Of a DNA stretch of 64,000 nucleotides, positions 17,382 to 26,342 are shown in pieces (positions within the stretch are counted from its first letter, which is position 1; every line of letters begins with the position of its first letter). The DNA lies in contig JAFABV010000054.1 in the NCBI GenBank assembly GCA_023425865.1, positions 40,978 to 104,977 of the forward strand. Direction: 5' to 3'. Source of the DNA: Bacteroidota bacterium. Its GTDB lineage: Bacteria > Bacteroidota > Bacteroidia > Bacteroidales > Bacteroidaceae. The translations under genes and the position numbers were made by a program. The notes below the pieces were generated by a model. That model did no database searches, was not told the DNA's origin, and worked only from the letters and a program-made list of their open reading frames with translations.

Positions 17382-20300
17382 ATGAAACCAAACGATCAAA
17401 GAATGTTGTTGTTGGCAGGTCTATGCTCTTGCCTGAGCATGGGTTATGCGCCACAGGCTTATGCCGCTACAGATGCGGTACAGGTCGTCCAGCAGCAGAC
17501 CAAGAGAATTACTGGATCGGTCAGTGATTCGCAAGGTCCAATTGTGGGAGCTGCAGTAAGGGTTGCAGGAACTTCAGTGGCAACGGTCACTGACCTTGAC
17601 GGTAACTTTACGCTCAATGTCCCCGTAGGTTCTACCATTACCGTGACCTATGTGGGTTATAAAGATGCGAGTTTCCAGGTAGGAAGCAAGGCGTCTTATT
17701 CGGTTACGCTGACTGAGGAAAACAATTCTCTGAACGAAGTGGTAGTGGTGGGTTATGGTACGATGAAGAAGAGTGACCTTGCTGGTGCGTCCGCTTCATT
17801 AGACGAGAAAACCTTGAAGTCGGCGCCCATGACGAATATCGACCAAGCGTTACAGGGACGTGTATCGGGTGTCACGTCGATGCAGTCGTCAGGTGCGCCG
17901 GGTTCGGCAGTCTCTATCAATGTGCGTGGTCTGGCCACAGTTAACGCAGGCTCTGACCCTCTCTATGTGGTCGACGGCGTGATCTGGCAGGGTGGCTCCA
18001 ACAGTGGTGCCAGTCTGGGTCTGGGTGATGCCCTGGGTAATGGTAAGCATTCTACGGTGTCGCCCATGTCGTTGCTCAATCCCGCTGACATTGTTAATAT
18101 AGAGGTGTTGAAGGATGCCTCTGCTACAGCCATCTATGGTGCCCAGGGTGCCAATGGTGTAGTGCTGATTACCACCAAGCATGGTAAGGAGGGAGAAGCT
18201 AAATTCTCTTATAATGGTTCTGTGACGGGTTCCCGACAGAACAAGCGGTTGGACATCATGAATCTCCGCGAGTTTGCCAGCTACTACAACGACATGGCCG
18301 CCCAGGGTGAGATTTCTGATCCCGATTTGGTCTATAGTGACCCGTCTACGCTGGGTGTGGGTACCAACTGGCAGGATGCCATCTTCCGCACCGCTTGGTC
18401 GCATTCTCATCAAGTGAGCGCACAGGGTGGTACAGATAAGGTGAAATACTATGTGTCGGGTAACTATAACGACCAAGACGGTACCATTATTGGCAGTGAG
18501 TTCAGTCGTTATTCTTTCCGTGTGAATCTTGATGCACAGCTTAAGAAATGGCTGAAGCTCGGTGTGAATGCCACATACAGCAAGACCAGTGAAAGTCTGA
18601 AACTGGCAGATAGTGATGAGGGTCTGATCACCTATTCGCTCACCACACCTCCCGATATTCAGATTTATAACATCGATGGCGGTTATTCCAGTGTGTCGAA
18701 AGAGGGATTCACCAATCCTAACCCCATTGCCTTGGCCATGATGGATGACATTCTCCTTGACCGTAAGACGCTCAATGGAAGCATCTTTGCCGACGTGACA
18801 CCGATAAAGCACATTACATGGCACGTGCAGTTAGGCTTTAATACGGGAGCTTCGAAAGCTCAGACGTATGAGCCTAAGGTGAATCTCGGTACATGGACCA
18901 GAGACCAGAACCAGAGTCGCATTCAAAAGAACAGCAACGACTATTGGTCGCTAAGCAACTATGTGAATTATAACAACCAGTTTGGCAAGCACAACGTCTC
19001 GGCGATGGTAGGACAGGAAATGTGGGAATCAAAGTATGACTATATTTCTGTTTACAACACCAATCTGCCCAGCGATATCGTCCACAATCCTTCTTTGGGC
19101 TCTGGTGACCCACAGATAGGATCGGGTTGGGGCAGTTCGTCCATGGCCTCGTTCTTCACCCGTGAGACTTACAATTACGACGACCGTTACCTTGCCACTT
19201 ACACTTATCGTTACGATGGCAGTTCTAACTTCGGCCCCAACAAGCGTTGGGCTGGATTCCATTCTGTGGCTTTGGCCTGGCGTTTCTCTAATGAGGCCTT
19301 TGTCAAGAGTTGGGCCGGCAATTGGCTGAGCAACGGTAAACTCCGTTTAGGATGGGGACAGACGGGTAACTCGAATATTGGCAGCTACCTCTGGGGATCA
19401 GCCATGTCGGTGATGTCTACCGGTTTGGGCACCAGCTATCGTCCTGCCAACTTGAAGAACCTCGACATTAAGTGGGAGACACAGGAACAGTGGAACGTGG
19501 GTCTCGACTTAGGCTTCTTCAATAACCGCTTGAACCTCACCATGGACTGGTACAGCAAGCAGTCGAAAGACATGCTGATGCAGCTCATCCTCCCGTCGAT
19601 CATGGGTACCAGCGGTAATGCGTCTTCAGTTTTGGCAGCGCCCTATGGCAACTATGGTGACATCCAGAATACTGGTTTCGAAATCAATATCAATGCCATT
19701 CCCGTGAAGTCAAAGGATTTTGAATGGAGTAGCGACCTCAATTTCTCTTTCAACAAGAACAAGCTGAAGAGCCTTTCAGGCAGTACCGCACTCTTGGGCT
19801 ATGGCCAGTGGAGCGACGTGGTGACACGCACAGTCCCCGGACAGTCACTCTTCCGTTTCTATGGCTATGAGGTGGAAGGCATCTACCAGGACTTCGACGA
19901 CATCATCAACTCGCCGGTCAACACCTTGCAGCAAAACAATCCGATCGTCACCAATGCCGACGGCACGAAGTCATGGAGCACCGACCCCACCAAGTACAGT
20001 CGAAGCAATACGACCTATGTGGGCGATATCAAGTATAAGGATGTCAACAATGACGGCATCATCGATGAGAACGACAAGACCGACCTCGGTTCGCCGTTCC
20101 CCAAGATGACCTTCGGTTTCAACAATACCTTCCGTTATAAGAATTTCGACCTCAACGTCTTCATCAATGGTTCTCTCGGTGGTAAAATCGGCAACTACAT
20201 GAAGATGAAACTGACACATATGAATACTGTGTGGTCTAATCAGCTCACTGATGTCAACAACCGTGCACGCCTGACAACCAGTGATGGTGATTTGAGTGGT

Positions 20301-20663
20301 CGCTGGTTTGATGACATTAGCCGTGTTGTGGTTGCCAATTCTGATGCTACCTTGCCACGTGCTTCAATCAACGACCCCAATAACAACGACGCCTGGAGTA
20401 GCCGTTATATCGAAAGCGCGTCTTATATGCGCTTGAAGAGCATAACCTTGGGTTATACCTTTGACAGCAAGCTCATCCGAAAGATTGGACTCTCCAGCCT
20501 GCGCCTGTCGCTCAACGCCACCAATCTCTTCACGATCACAGGTTACGATGGCTACGATCCAGAAATCGGTATCTCTCCGGCCAGTGCCAATGTGTATAAC
20601 TTAGACAACGGACGCTATCCGTCACCGACGACCGTCACGTTTGGTCTCGACATGTCATTCTAA
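17382..20663 (+). CDS. SusC-like TonB-dependent outer membrane transporter (PUL 1)
   Basis: At 1093 aa it has the usual SusC length. A signal peptide ends near AQAYA-like residues (about 1-29). A carboxypeptidase-like regulatory domain follows (about 40-118; ITGSVSDSQGPIVGAAVRVA, YVGYKDASF), then the plug (LNEVVVVGYGTMKKSDLAGA; MNIRG-type motif SINVRGLATVNAGSDPLYVV; VEVLKDASATAIYGAQGANG-like signature) and a 22-strand barrel ending in LDMSF. It imports oligosaccharides across the outer membrane using TonB energy, in complex with the SusD-like protein encoded 20 bp downstream. It opens the plus operon, and its enzyme neighbours suggest glucomannan and perhaps xyloglucan oligosaccharides. Confidence 0.97.
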   Translation: MKPNDQRMLLLAGLCSCLSMGYAPQAYAATDAVQVVQQQTKRITGSVSDSQGPIVGAAVRVAGTSVATVTDLDGNFTLNVPVGSTITVTYVGYKDASFQVGSKASYSVTLTEENNSLNEVVVVGYGTMKKSDLAGASASLDEKTLKSAPMTNIDQALQGRVSGVTSMQSSGAPGSAVSINVRGLATVNAGSDPLYVVDGVIWQGGSNSGASLGLGDALGNGKHSTVSPMSLLNPADIVNIEVLKDASATAIYGAQGANGVVLITTKHGKEGEAKFSYNGSVTGSRQNKRLDIMNLREFASYYNDMAAQGEISDPDLVYSDPSTLGVGTNWQDAIFRTAWSHSHQVSAQGGTDKVKYYVSGNYNDQDGTIIGSEFSRYSFRVNLDAQLKKWLKLGVNATYSKTSESLKLADSDEGLITYSLTTPPDIQIYNIDGGYSSVSKEGFTNPNPIALAMMDDILLDRKTLNGSIFADVTPIKHITWHVQLGFNTGASKAQTYEPKVNLGTWTRDQNQSRIQKNSNDYWSLSNYVNYNNQFGKHNVSAMVGQEMWESKYDYISVYNTNLPSDIVHNPSLGSGDPQIGSGWGSSSMASFFTRETYNYDDRYLATYTYRYDGSSNFGPNKRWAGFHSVALAWRFSNEAFVKSWAGNWLSNGKLRLGWGQTGNSNIGSYLWGSAMSVMSTGLGTSYRPANLKNLDIKWETQEQWNVGLDLGFFNNRLNLTMDWYSKQSKDMLMQLILPSIMGTSGNASSVLAAPYGNYGDIQNTGFEININAIPVKSKDFEWSSDLNFSFNKNKLKSLSGSTALLGYGQWSDVVTRTVPGQSLFRFYGYEVEGIYQDFDDIINSPVNTLQQNNPIVTNADGTKSWSTDPTKYSRSNTTYVGDIKYKDVNNDGIIDENDKTDLGSPFPKMTFGFNNTFRYKNFDLNVFINGSLGGKIGNYMKMKLTHMNTVWSNQLTDVNNRARLTTSDGDLSGRWFDDISRVVVANSDATLPRASINDPNNNDAWSSRYIESASYMRLKSITLGYTFDSKLIRKIGLSSLRLSLNATNLFTITGYDGYDPEIGISPASANVYNLDNGRYPSPTTVTFGLDMSF

Positions 20664-20683
20664 AGATCTAAATGGAATAAACG

Positions 20684-22435
20684 ATGAAAACCAAGAATAT
20701 CAAATATGTTGCGGTTGCCATGTTCATGGGCCTTGGACTGTCGTCATGTGGCGACTTCCTGGACAAGCCGGTGGAAGACAACTACAACACCGAGAACTAT
20801 TATCAGTCAGACAACGCCGTAATTCAAGGCGTCAATTACCTTTACAACTCTCCCTGGTACGATTTCCAGCGTGGCTTCATCAAGGTGGGCGAGGTGTTGT
20901 CAGGCAATATGTATTGGGGAAGTAGCCCCTACCTCAACTTCAGTGTCAACGGTTCTGACGAAGACTTGATCAATATGTCATACTCGCTCTGGGCAGAAAT
21001 TGGTCACTGTAACACGGTGTATGAGTCACTCAAGGGTGCCAATGCCTCGCAAGCCGTGAAAAACCAGGGTATGGGTGAGTGCTTGGCATGGAAGGCTATG
21101 GCCTATTTCTTCCTCGTGCGCTCATTCGGTGATGTGCCTATCGTGCATAACAACTCCGACAATCTTGCCGCTGGCGACTACAACACGCTGCAGAAGGTGG
21201 AGAAGGCCGATGTTTACGACTACATTATCTTGACTTTGGAGAAGGCCATGGAACTGCTGCCTAAGACCAAGAGCACCACAGGACGTATAGACTACTATTG
21301 TGCCGAGGGTCTGTTGGCCAAGGTGTATCTCACCAAGGCTGGCGTCAGCGGTACCTTGAACCAGGATGACCTTGCCAAGGCTGTAAGCTATGCCACTGAC
21401 GTCATCAACAATTCTGGCCGTACGCTGATGGCTAACTATGCTGACATCTTCCGTGGCAGCAACAACGTGAGTGACGAGAGCCTCTTCGCTTGGCGTTGGA
21501 CTGTAGGTGCGCAGTGGACCAGTCAGAATACCTTGCAGAGCGACCTGGCACCCCAGGGCTTTGACGAGAACGGCGACAACTGGGGTGGCTGGGGTGGCCC
21601 TTCGCTCGATCTCATCGAGGCCTACGGTGTTTCGCCTAAAGACGATCCCACCAAGCGTATCGATAAGGACGCCCGCCGCAAGGCTACCGTCATGCTTGCC
21701 GGCGACATCTACGAGTATTTTTGGCGCGACCACGACCTGGGCAATGGCAAAAAAGGCCTCGACTATCTGAAGTTCTGGTACGACAAGAGCTATAATGCTG
21801 CTGCCACCGGTCAGTGTCAGGCACCTTGCGGAGGTACCAACGTGAAGCACCTCTATGGCGACAATGCCGATCACTTGGCTGAGATGGGTATCATTCCGGG
21901 ACGCATGGCCAATGCCCTCGCCACCCATATCCTCCGACTTTCTGATGTCTACCTCGTGCTGGCTGAGGCCCAAGCCCTGATTGATGGTGGCACCACCACC
22001 AACGCCAATGCGCTCAAGGCTTTCAATGCCGTACATCAGCGTGCTGTTCCCTCTGATGTGGAGAAGACATCGCTCACCTTCAATGATGTATGGAAAGAGC
22101 GCCGCCTGGAGTTCGCCGGAGAGGGCGACCGCTGGTACGACCTCGTACGTCGCAGCTACTATGATGTAGATGCCTGTATCGCAGAAATCAAGGCACAGAA
22201 GCGAAATGCCCTTTGGGGATGCGATATTGTGTACAAGCGCTATTTTGAATCAAACGTATGGTCATATAACGAAGAAGGCGGTGAGATGCAGTATGACAGC
22301 GATACCCCTGCCCCCAATGTTACGGCCAACAGCTTCCAGTTGCCTTTCCCGACAGAGGATGTGGCCCTGAATCCTAACCTGGGTAGCAATGTCGCACCCA
22401 TTCACGTAGACGTGCGCAGCACTTACAGCTATTAA
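20684..22435 (+). CDS. SusD-like surface glycan-binding lipoprotein (PUL 1)
   Basis: The 583-aa lipoprotein has lipobox LSSC (cysteine about residue 22). SusD/RagB features are NYNTENYYQSDNAVIQGVN near the N terminus, TPR-like helical segments (FFLVRSFGDVPIV; YDYIILTLEKAMELLP; YCAEGLLAKVYL) and the C-terminal RRLEFAGEGDRWYDLVRR motif. It acts as the lid and glycan receptor on the SusC barrel. The gene begins 20 bp after the SusC stop and 22 bp before the next lipoprotein gene, clearly in one operon. Confidence 0.96.
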   Translation: MKTKNIKYVAVAMFMGLGLSSCGDFLDKPVEDNYNTENYYQSDNAVIQGVNYLYNSPWYDFQRGFIKVGEVLSGNMYWGSSPYLNFSVNGSDEDLINMSYSLWAEIGHCNTVYESLKGANASQAVKNQGMGECLAWKAMAYFFLVRSFGDVPIVHNNSDNLAAGDYNTLQKVEKADVYDYIILTLEKAMELLPKTKSTTGRIDYYCAEGLLAKVYLTKAGVSGTLNQDDLAKAVSYATDVINNSGRTLMANYADIFRGSNNVSDESLFAWRWTVGAQWTSQNTLQSDLAPQGFDENGDNWGGWGGPSLDLIEAYGVSPKDDPTKRIDKDARRKATVMLAGDIYEYFWRDHDLGNGKKGLDYLKFWYDKSYNAAATGQCQAPCGGTNVKHLYGDNADHLAEMGIIPGRMANALATHILRLSDVYLVLAEAQALIDGGTTTNANALKAFNAVHQRAVPSDVEKTSLTFNDVWKERRLEFAGEGDRWYDLVRRSYYDVDACIAEIKAQKRNALWGCDIVYKRYFESNVWSYNEEGGEMQYDSDTPAPNVTANSFQLPFPTEDVALNPNLGSNVAPIHVDVRSTYSY

Positions 22436-22457
22436 TAACCTTTAGAGACGAACAACG

Positions 22458-23786
22458 ATGAAAAAGATTAATTATAAATGGACTTTCATGATAGCGCTTG
22501 CCGCTGTCAGCATGGCATTCACCTCTTGTAAGGATGAACCAGACAAGTATGAGTCCACAGACGGCACACCTACGGTCTACTACATCCGCTCAGTGGACGT
22601 GAGCAAGAAAGACTCACTGCTCACCGCCGCATCCATGGAAACGCCTATCTGCTTGGTGGGCGAAAACCTCCGCAGCATTAAGGCCATCAACTTCAACGAC
22701 CAGAAGGCTGTGCTCAACACCAGCTACATGACCGATCATACCCTGATCGTGTCGGTACCCAAGACTATTCCGTCGCAGGTTTCTGACAAGATGTATATGA
22801 TCACGACAAGCAACGATACCATTCCTTACGACTTCAAGGTCATCGTGCCTGCACCCACCGTCGTGTCGATGAGCAACGAGTGGGCCGCTGCTGGTGAGAC
22901 TGTGACCATCACGGGTGACTATTTCCTCGACTACGACAATTATCCCTTGGAAATTACCGTGGGCGACAAATACACAGTTCCTCGCAGTGCCATCACGAGC
23001 ATCACCAAGACGGCCATTACGCTTGTCATGCCTGAGTCCATGCCCCAGCATGAGAAGATTGACATCTCCACGAAGTATGGTACTACCAAGGCACCGTTCC
23101 AGTATAAGGACAACCGCGGTTTGCTCTTCGACTTCGATACGGCTTACGATGGCGTGAATGTGCTGGGCAATCATGGTTGGCACAACCAGAAGATCCAGAG
23201 CGATGGTACCTCTCTCAGTGGCAACTACCTCTTGCTGGGTGACGCGGATATGGCGGGTGACGGTGGCTGGAATGACGGTAACTTCGCGTTTGAATATTGG
23301 GCTGGCACCTGGAACAAGACCTTCGACGGCGATGGTCCCAAGCTCAACGACGTGGCCGACTTCTCCAACTGGACTGAGAAGAGCATCAAGTTTGAGATGC
23401 TTGTACCTTCTGCCAACCCCTGGCGCGCCGCGCCGCTGCAGGTGATTTTTGCCGGTCCCGACAAGATTACGCTCTTTGCTGCCAACAACACCTTCTTCCA
23501 TGCTGGTGACGGATGGGGGCGTGCCCTTTATATGCCTTGGAATAATGAAGATAAGACGTATGATACTGGCGACAAGTGGGTGACGGTCACCATTCCATTG
23601 AAGGACTTCAATAAAGACTGGGATGGCAACTTAGCCACTAAGACCTTCAGCTCTGTCGACGACTTTGCCAGTCTGACACTCTTTGTTGTGACGGGTTCGT
23701 ATAACGACAAGACCGTCATTCCTACCGGTGCCGACGGTCATCCCATCATCAAGATCGACAACATCCGTGTGGTGCCCAATAAATAA
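22458..23786 (+). CDS. Surface glycan-binding lipoprotein with IPT/TIG domains and C-terminal binding domain (SGBP-like)
   Basis: The 442-aa lipoprotein has lipobox FTSC followed by KDEPD, the acidic pattern that directs Bacteroidetes lipoproteins to the cell surface. IPT/TIG-like domains occupy about residues 40-215 (PTVVSMSNEWAAAGETVTIT). A C-terminal jelly-roll-like domain (about 220-440) is rich in Trp and Asp (NHGWHNQKI, FEYWAGTWNKTF, DGWGRALYMPWNN) and ends in KIDNIRVVPNK. The layout matches SGBP-B-type proteins, whose C-terminal domain binds xyloglucan or other beta-glycans. The preferred glycan here is unknown. It is third in the plus operon. Confidence 0.87.
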   Translation: MKKINYKWTFMIALAAVSMAFTSCKDEPDKYESTDGTPTVYYIRSVDVSKKDSLLTAASMETPICLVGENLRSIKAINFNDQKAVLNTSYMTDHTLIVSVPKTIPSQVSDKMYMITTSNDTIPYDFKVIVPAPTVVSMSNEWAAAGETVTITGDYFLDYDNYPLEITVGDKYTVPRSAITSITKTAITLVMPESMPQHEKIDISTKYGTTKAPFQYKDNRGLLFDFDTAYDGVNVLGNHGWHNQKIQSDGTSLSGNYLLLGDADMAGDGGWNDGNFAFEYWAGTWNKTFDGDGPKLNDVADFSNWTEKSIKFEMLVPSANPWRAAPLQVIFAGPDKITLFAANNTFFHAGDGWGRALYMPWNNEDKTYDTGDKWVTVTIPLKDFNKDWDGNLATKTFSSVDDFASLTLFVVTGSYNDKTVIPTGADGHPIIKIDNIRVVPNK

Positions 23787-23807
23787 CGCTAAATAACAAT
23801 ACGACCT

Positions 23808-25820
23808 ATGAAAAAGTATATGTGCAGGATATGTATCCTGATGATGATAGCCTTCACGGGTTTGTCGTTGACCTCGTGCAACGATGGCGACGACCTGAAC
23901 ACCGACCAGTATGGCAATGACATCGCGCTCAACTCCTTCGGTCCATCGCCGGTGCTGCGTGGTGGTATGCTCTACTTCTACGGTAGTAACCTCGACCAGA
24001 TTCGCGAGATCGACCTTCCTGGTGCCGACCCCATCACCTCCATCAATGTGATCACTTCTGGGGCTCACAGCCAGATTGCTATCCAGGTGCCTGCGGAAAA
24101 GTGCGACACGGGTATCGTGACCCTGGTCACCGCCAAGGGAGGCATCATCAAGACCCTTACCCCTGTGACTTACCGCGAGGATATTGTCTTCGACAAGTTC
24201 TATGTGGGAACTGAGGGCAATCTTGTAGGTAACGTAGGTGATGTGGTTACCATTAAGGGTGACTACCTCAACCTGCTCCATGGAGTAATCTTCGCCGACA
24301 AGGATACCGTTCGTGAAGACCAGTTCCTGGCGCATGACCGCTACACCATTCAGGTGGCTATCCCCGCTGAGGCCAAGACGGGTAAGTTTGTGCTCACCGA
24401 CCTGGCTGAGACTCCCACTGAGATCGAGAGCGAAGAGGCCCTGACCATCAACCTGCCTACCGTGTCAGGTCTTACGCCCGAGAATCCTAAGGCTGGCCAG
24501 ACCATCACAGTGAAGGGTGAGTCGCTTACCCAGATAGCCAGTGTCAAACTCGTTGGCGCCACGGTCGAGGCCTTGACGGCCCAGACAGACGCTGCCATCA
24601 GCTTCGTGCTTCCCGCCGCAGCTACCGATGGCGAGGTGACACTTGTTACCAAGTCGGGTGTAGAGATTCCTGCAGGCAGCATCGTGACGGTGGTGCCCAC
24701 CTCACTCAGTGCCGCTCCCGCTCCCGTGAAAAATGGTGCCGATCTCACCATCACGGGTAAGGACCTCGACCTCGTGACCTCTGTCACCTTCCCCAACACT
24801 GATGCCGTGACGCCTAAGGCCCTGACGGCAACCCAGCTCGTGGCTACTGTTCCCACCAAGGCGCAGGAGGGCGACATCACGCTCACCTTAGCCAATGGCA
24901 AGACCGTCACCGTGGCTTACACCTTGGTGAAGCCTGCCGTGACAGGTTGTACACCTGCCTCGCTCACCGCTGGCGAAAAGGTGGTCATTCGTGGTACCAA
25001 CCTCGACCTCGTAGCTTCAATCACCTTCCCCGGTGAAGTAGCGCAGACCGTCACCACCTTCGCCGCCCAGAGTGCAACGGCCATCGGACTCGTCGTACCC
25101 GCTGCCGCATCAGGTACTGGCTTCACGCTCAACCTTATCAACGGCAGTACTGTTGCCGTGCCCACAGGTCTCGACATCAAGGCAGCTACCGACCCATCGA
25201 TTGCCGCCATCAATCCTGCCAGCGCAACGGCTGGAACCACCATCACCATCACCGGTAAGAACTTCAACAATGTTCAGAATGTTTATATTGGTGAGTATAA
25301 GGTGACGAAGTACACCTCGCGCTCGGCCACCGAAATCGTATGCCAAGTGCCTGCCACGGCAGCCGATGGCACCTATACCATCTTCTTGGAAGACTACGAG
25401 GGCAAACGTTTCGAGGGAGGCACCTTCACCGTGATGCCTAAGGAAATCGATCTGGCAGGCTTCGCAGTCTACGAAGATCGTTCAGGACTGGTGAGCTGGC
25501 CGTTCAACTTCTCGTGGAGTGACTCTAAGGGTAAGATGCGCATCATGAAGGCCGACTTGGTTAAAGCCGGTGTAAAGTTGGGTTCTAAATTGCTCATCTA
25601 CAAGAATGCGGGCGCAACCGGTGAGATACAGATCAACAACGCCAACTGGGGCAGTATTTATACTGTTGCCGATAAGGGTGGTACTCAAGATGTGATAATC
25701 CAGGAGTTCGACGATGCCATGATGGCTGCCGTTACCAGTGTCGCTGATGGATGGAGTGATACTGCTTTCATCTTACAGGGTACCCTCTCGGGGGTAACCA
25801 AGATGACTATACTCCCATAA
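23808..25820 (+). CDS. Large surface glycan-binding lipoprotein built of tandem IPT/TIG domains
   Basis: The 670-aa lipoprotein has lipobox LTSC followed by NDGDD, a surface-export signature. About six IPT/TIG repeats of roughly 80 residues follow, each opening with a pattern like LTPENPKAGQTITVKGESL or INPASATAGTTITITGKNF. A separate C-terminal domain (about 550-670; VYEDRSGLVSWPFNFSWSD, IQINNANWGSIY) carries exposed Trp residues likely to bind glycan. It probably forms a stalk holding the binding domain away from the membrane. It follows the other SGBP after 21 bp and is followed by a strong hairpin. Confidence 0.87.
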   Translation: MKKYMCRICILMMIAFTGLSLTSCNDGDDLNTDQYGNDIALNSFGPSPVLRGGMLYFYGSNLDQIREIDLPGADPITSINVITSGAHSQIAIQVPAEKCDTGIVTLVTAKGGIIKTLTPVTYREDIVFDKFYVGTEGNLVGNVGDVVTIKGDYLNLLHGVIFADKDTVREDQFLAHDRYTIQVAIPAEAKTGKFVLTDLAETPTEIESEEALTINLPTVSGLTPENPKAGQTITVKGESLTQIASVKLVGATVEALTAQTDAAISFVLPAAATDGEVTLVTKSGVEIPAGSIVTVVPTSLSAAPAPVKNGADLTITGKDLDLVTSVTFPNTDAVTPKALTATQLVATVPTKAQEGDITLTLANGKTVTVAYTLVKPAVTGCTPASLTAGEKVVIRGTNLDLVASITFPGEVAQTVTTFAAQSATAIGLVVPAAASGTGFTLNLINGSTVAVPTGLDIKAATDPSIAAINPASATAGTTITITGKNFNNVQNVYIGEYKVTKYTSRSATEIVCQVPATAADGTYTIFLEDYEGKRFEGGTFTVMPKEIDLAGFAVYEDRSGLVSWPFNFSWSDSKGKMRIMKADLVKAGVKLGSKLLIYKNAGATGEIQINNANWGSIYTVADKGGTQDVIIQEFDDAMMAAVTSVADGWSDTAFILQGTLSGVTKMTILP

Positions 25821-25837
25821 TTGCAAACTCAAAGTGA

Positions 25838-25867
25838 GGGACGAGGTGCCTGAAGGCATCTCGTTCC
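25838..25867 (+). terminator. 13-bp hairpin between SGBP and downstream enzyme genes (partial terminator or processing site)
   Basis: GGGACGAGGTGCC (25838-25850) pairs fully, with two G-U pairs, to GGCATCTCGTTCC (25855-25867) around a TGAA loop. No T-run follows, only an AT-rich stretch, so it is more likely an mRNA-stabilising or partial stop element separating the SusC/D/SGBP part from the enzyme part. Confidence 0.55.
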
Positions 25868-25886
25868 TTACATTATTATATTATGT

Positions 25887-26342
25887 ATGATGAGAAGATT
25901 GATTTTAATTTTTCTGGCCTCCCTTAGTGTGGCTATGGTTTTTGCCGACACGGGTAAATCCTTGTTCGTCACATTTACCGATAACACCAAGGTCGAGTTT
26001 GCCCTTTCTACGCTGCCTGTCGTGACCGTTGCCGATGACAAGCTCACCGTCACCACCACCGCCACCACGGCGGTTTACGACCTGCAGACGGTCAGCACTT
26101 TTATCTATGGTACCACTACAGGCATCAGTAATGCGCAATTGAGCCAGCCTGTCCTCGATGGCGACCGCCTTATTGTACCCGGCTCTGCACACTCCATCCG
26201 TGTTTTTGCCATCGACGGCACTGCTGTTCGTGTCAGCCCTGTAGTGTCCTCCGGCAGTACAGTGGTGAGTCTTGCGGCCTTACCCCACGGTGTCTATATC
26301 ATTAATATCAACGGCAAAGCCATTAAAATCGCAAAGCCATGA
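25887..26342 (+). CDS. Small secreted protein with C-terminal sorting-type tail
   Basis: The 151-aa protein has a signal peptide (MMRRLILIFLASLSVAMVFA). A module follows that is common at the end of exported Prevotella-type proteins (LFVTFTDNTKVEFALSTLPV; VYDLQTVSTFIY), then a type-A sorting-like tail (IRVFAIDGTAVRVSP, GVYIININGKAIKIAKP). It has no catalytic domain. Its stop overlaps the start of the GH26-GH5 gene as ATGA, so the two are translationally coupled. It may be a free-standing surface or secretion module. The function is not recognised; the gene itself is well supported by operon position and codon use. Confidence 0.8.
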   Translation: MMRRLILIFLASLSVAMVFADTGKSLFVTFTDNTKVEFALSTLPVVTVADDKLTVTTTATTAVYDLQTVSTFIYGTTTGISNAQLSQPVLDGDRLIVPGSAHSIRVFAIDGTAVRVSPVVSSGSTVVSLAALPHGVYIININGKAIKIAKP

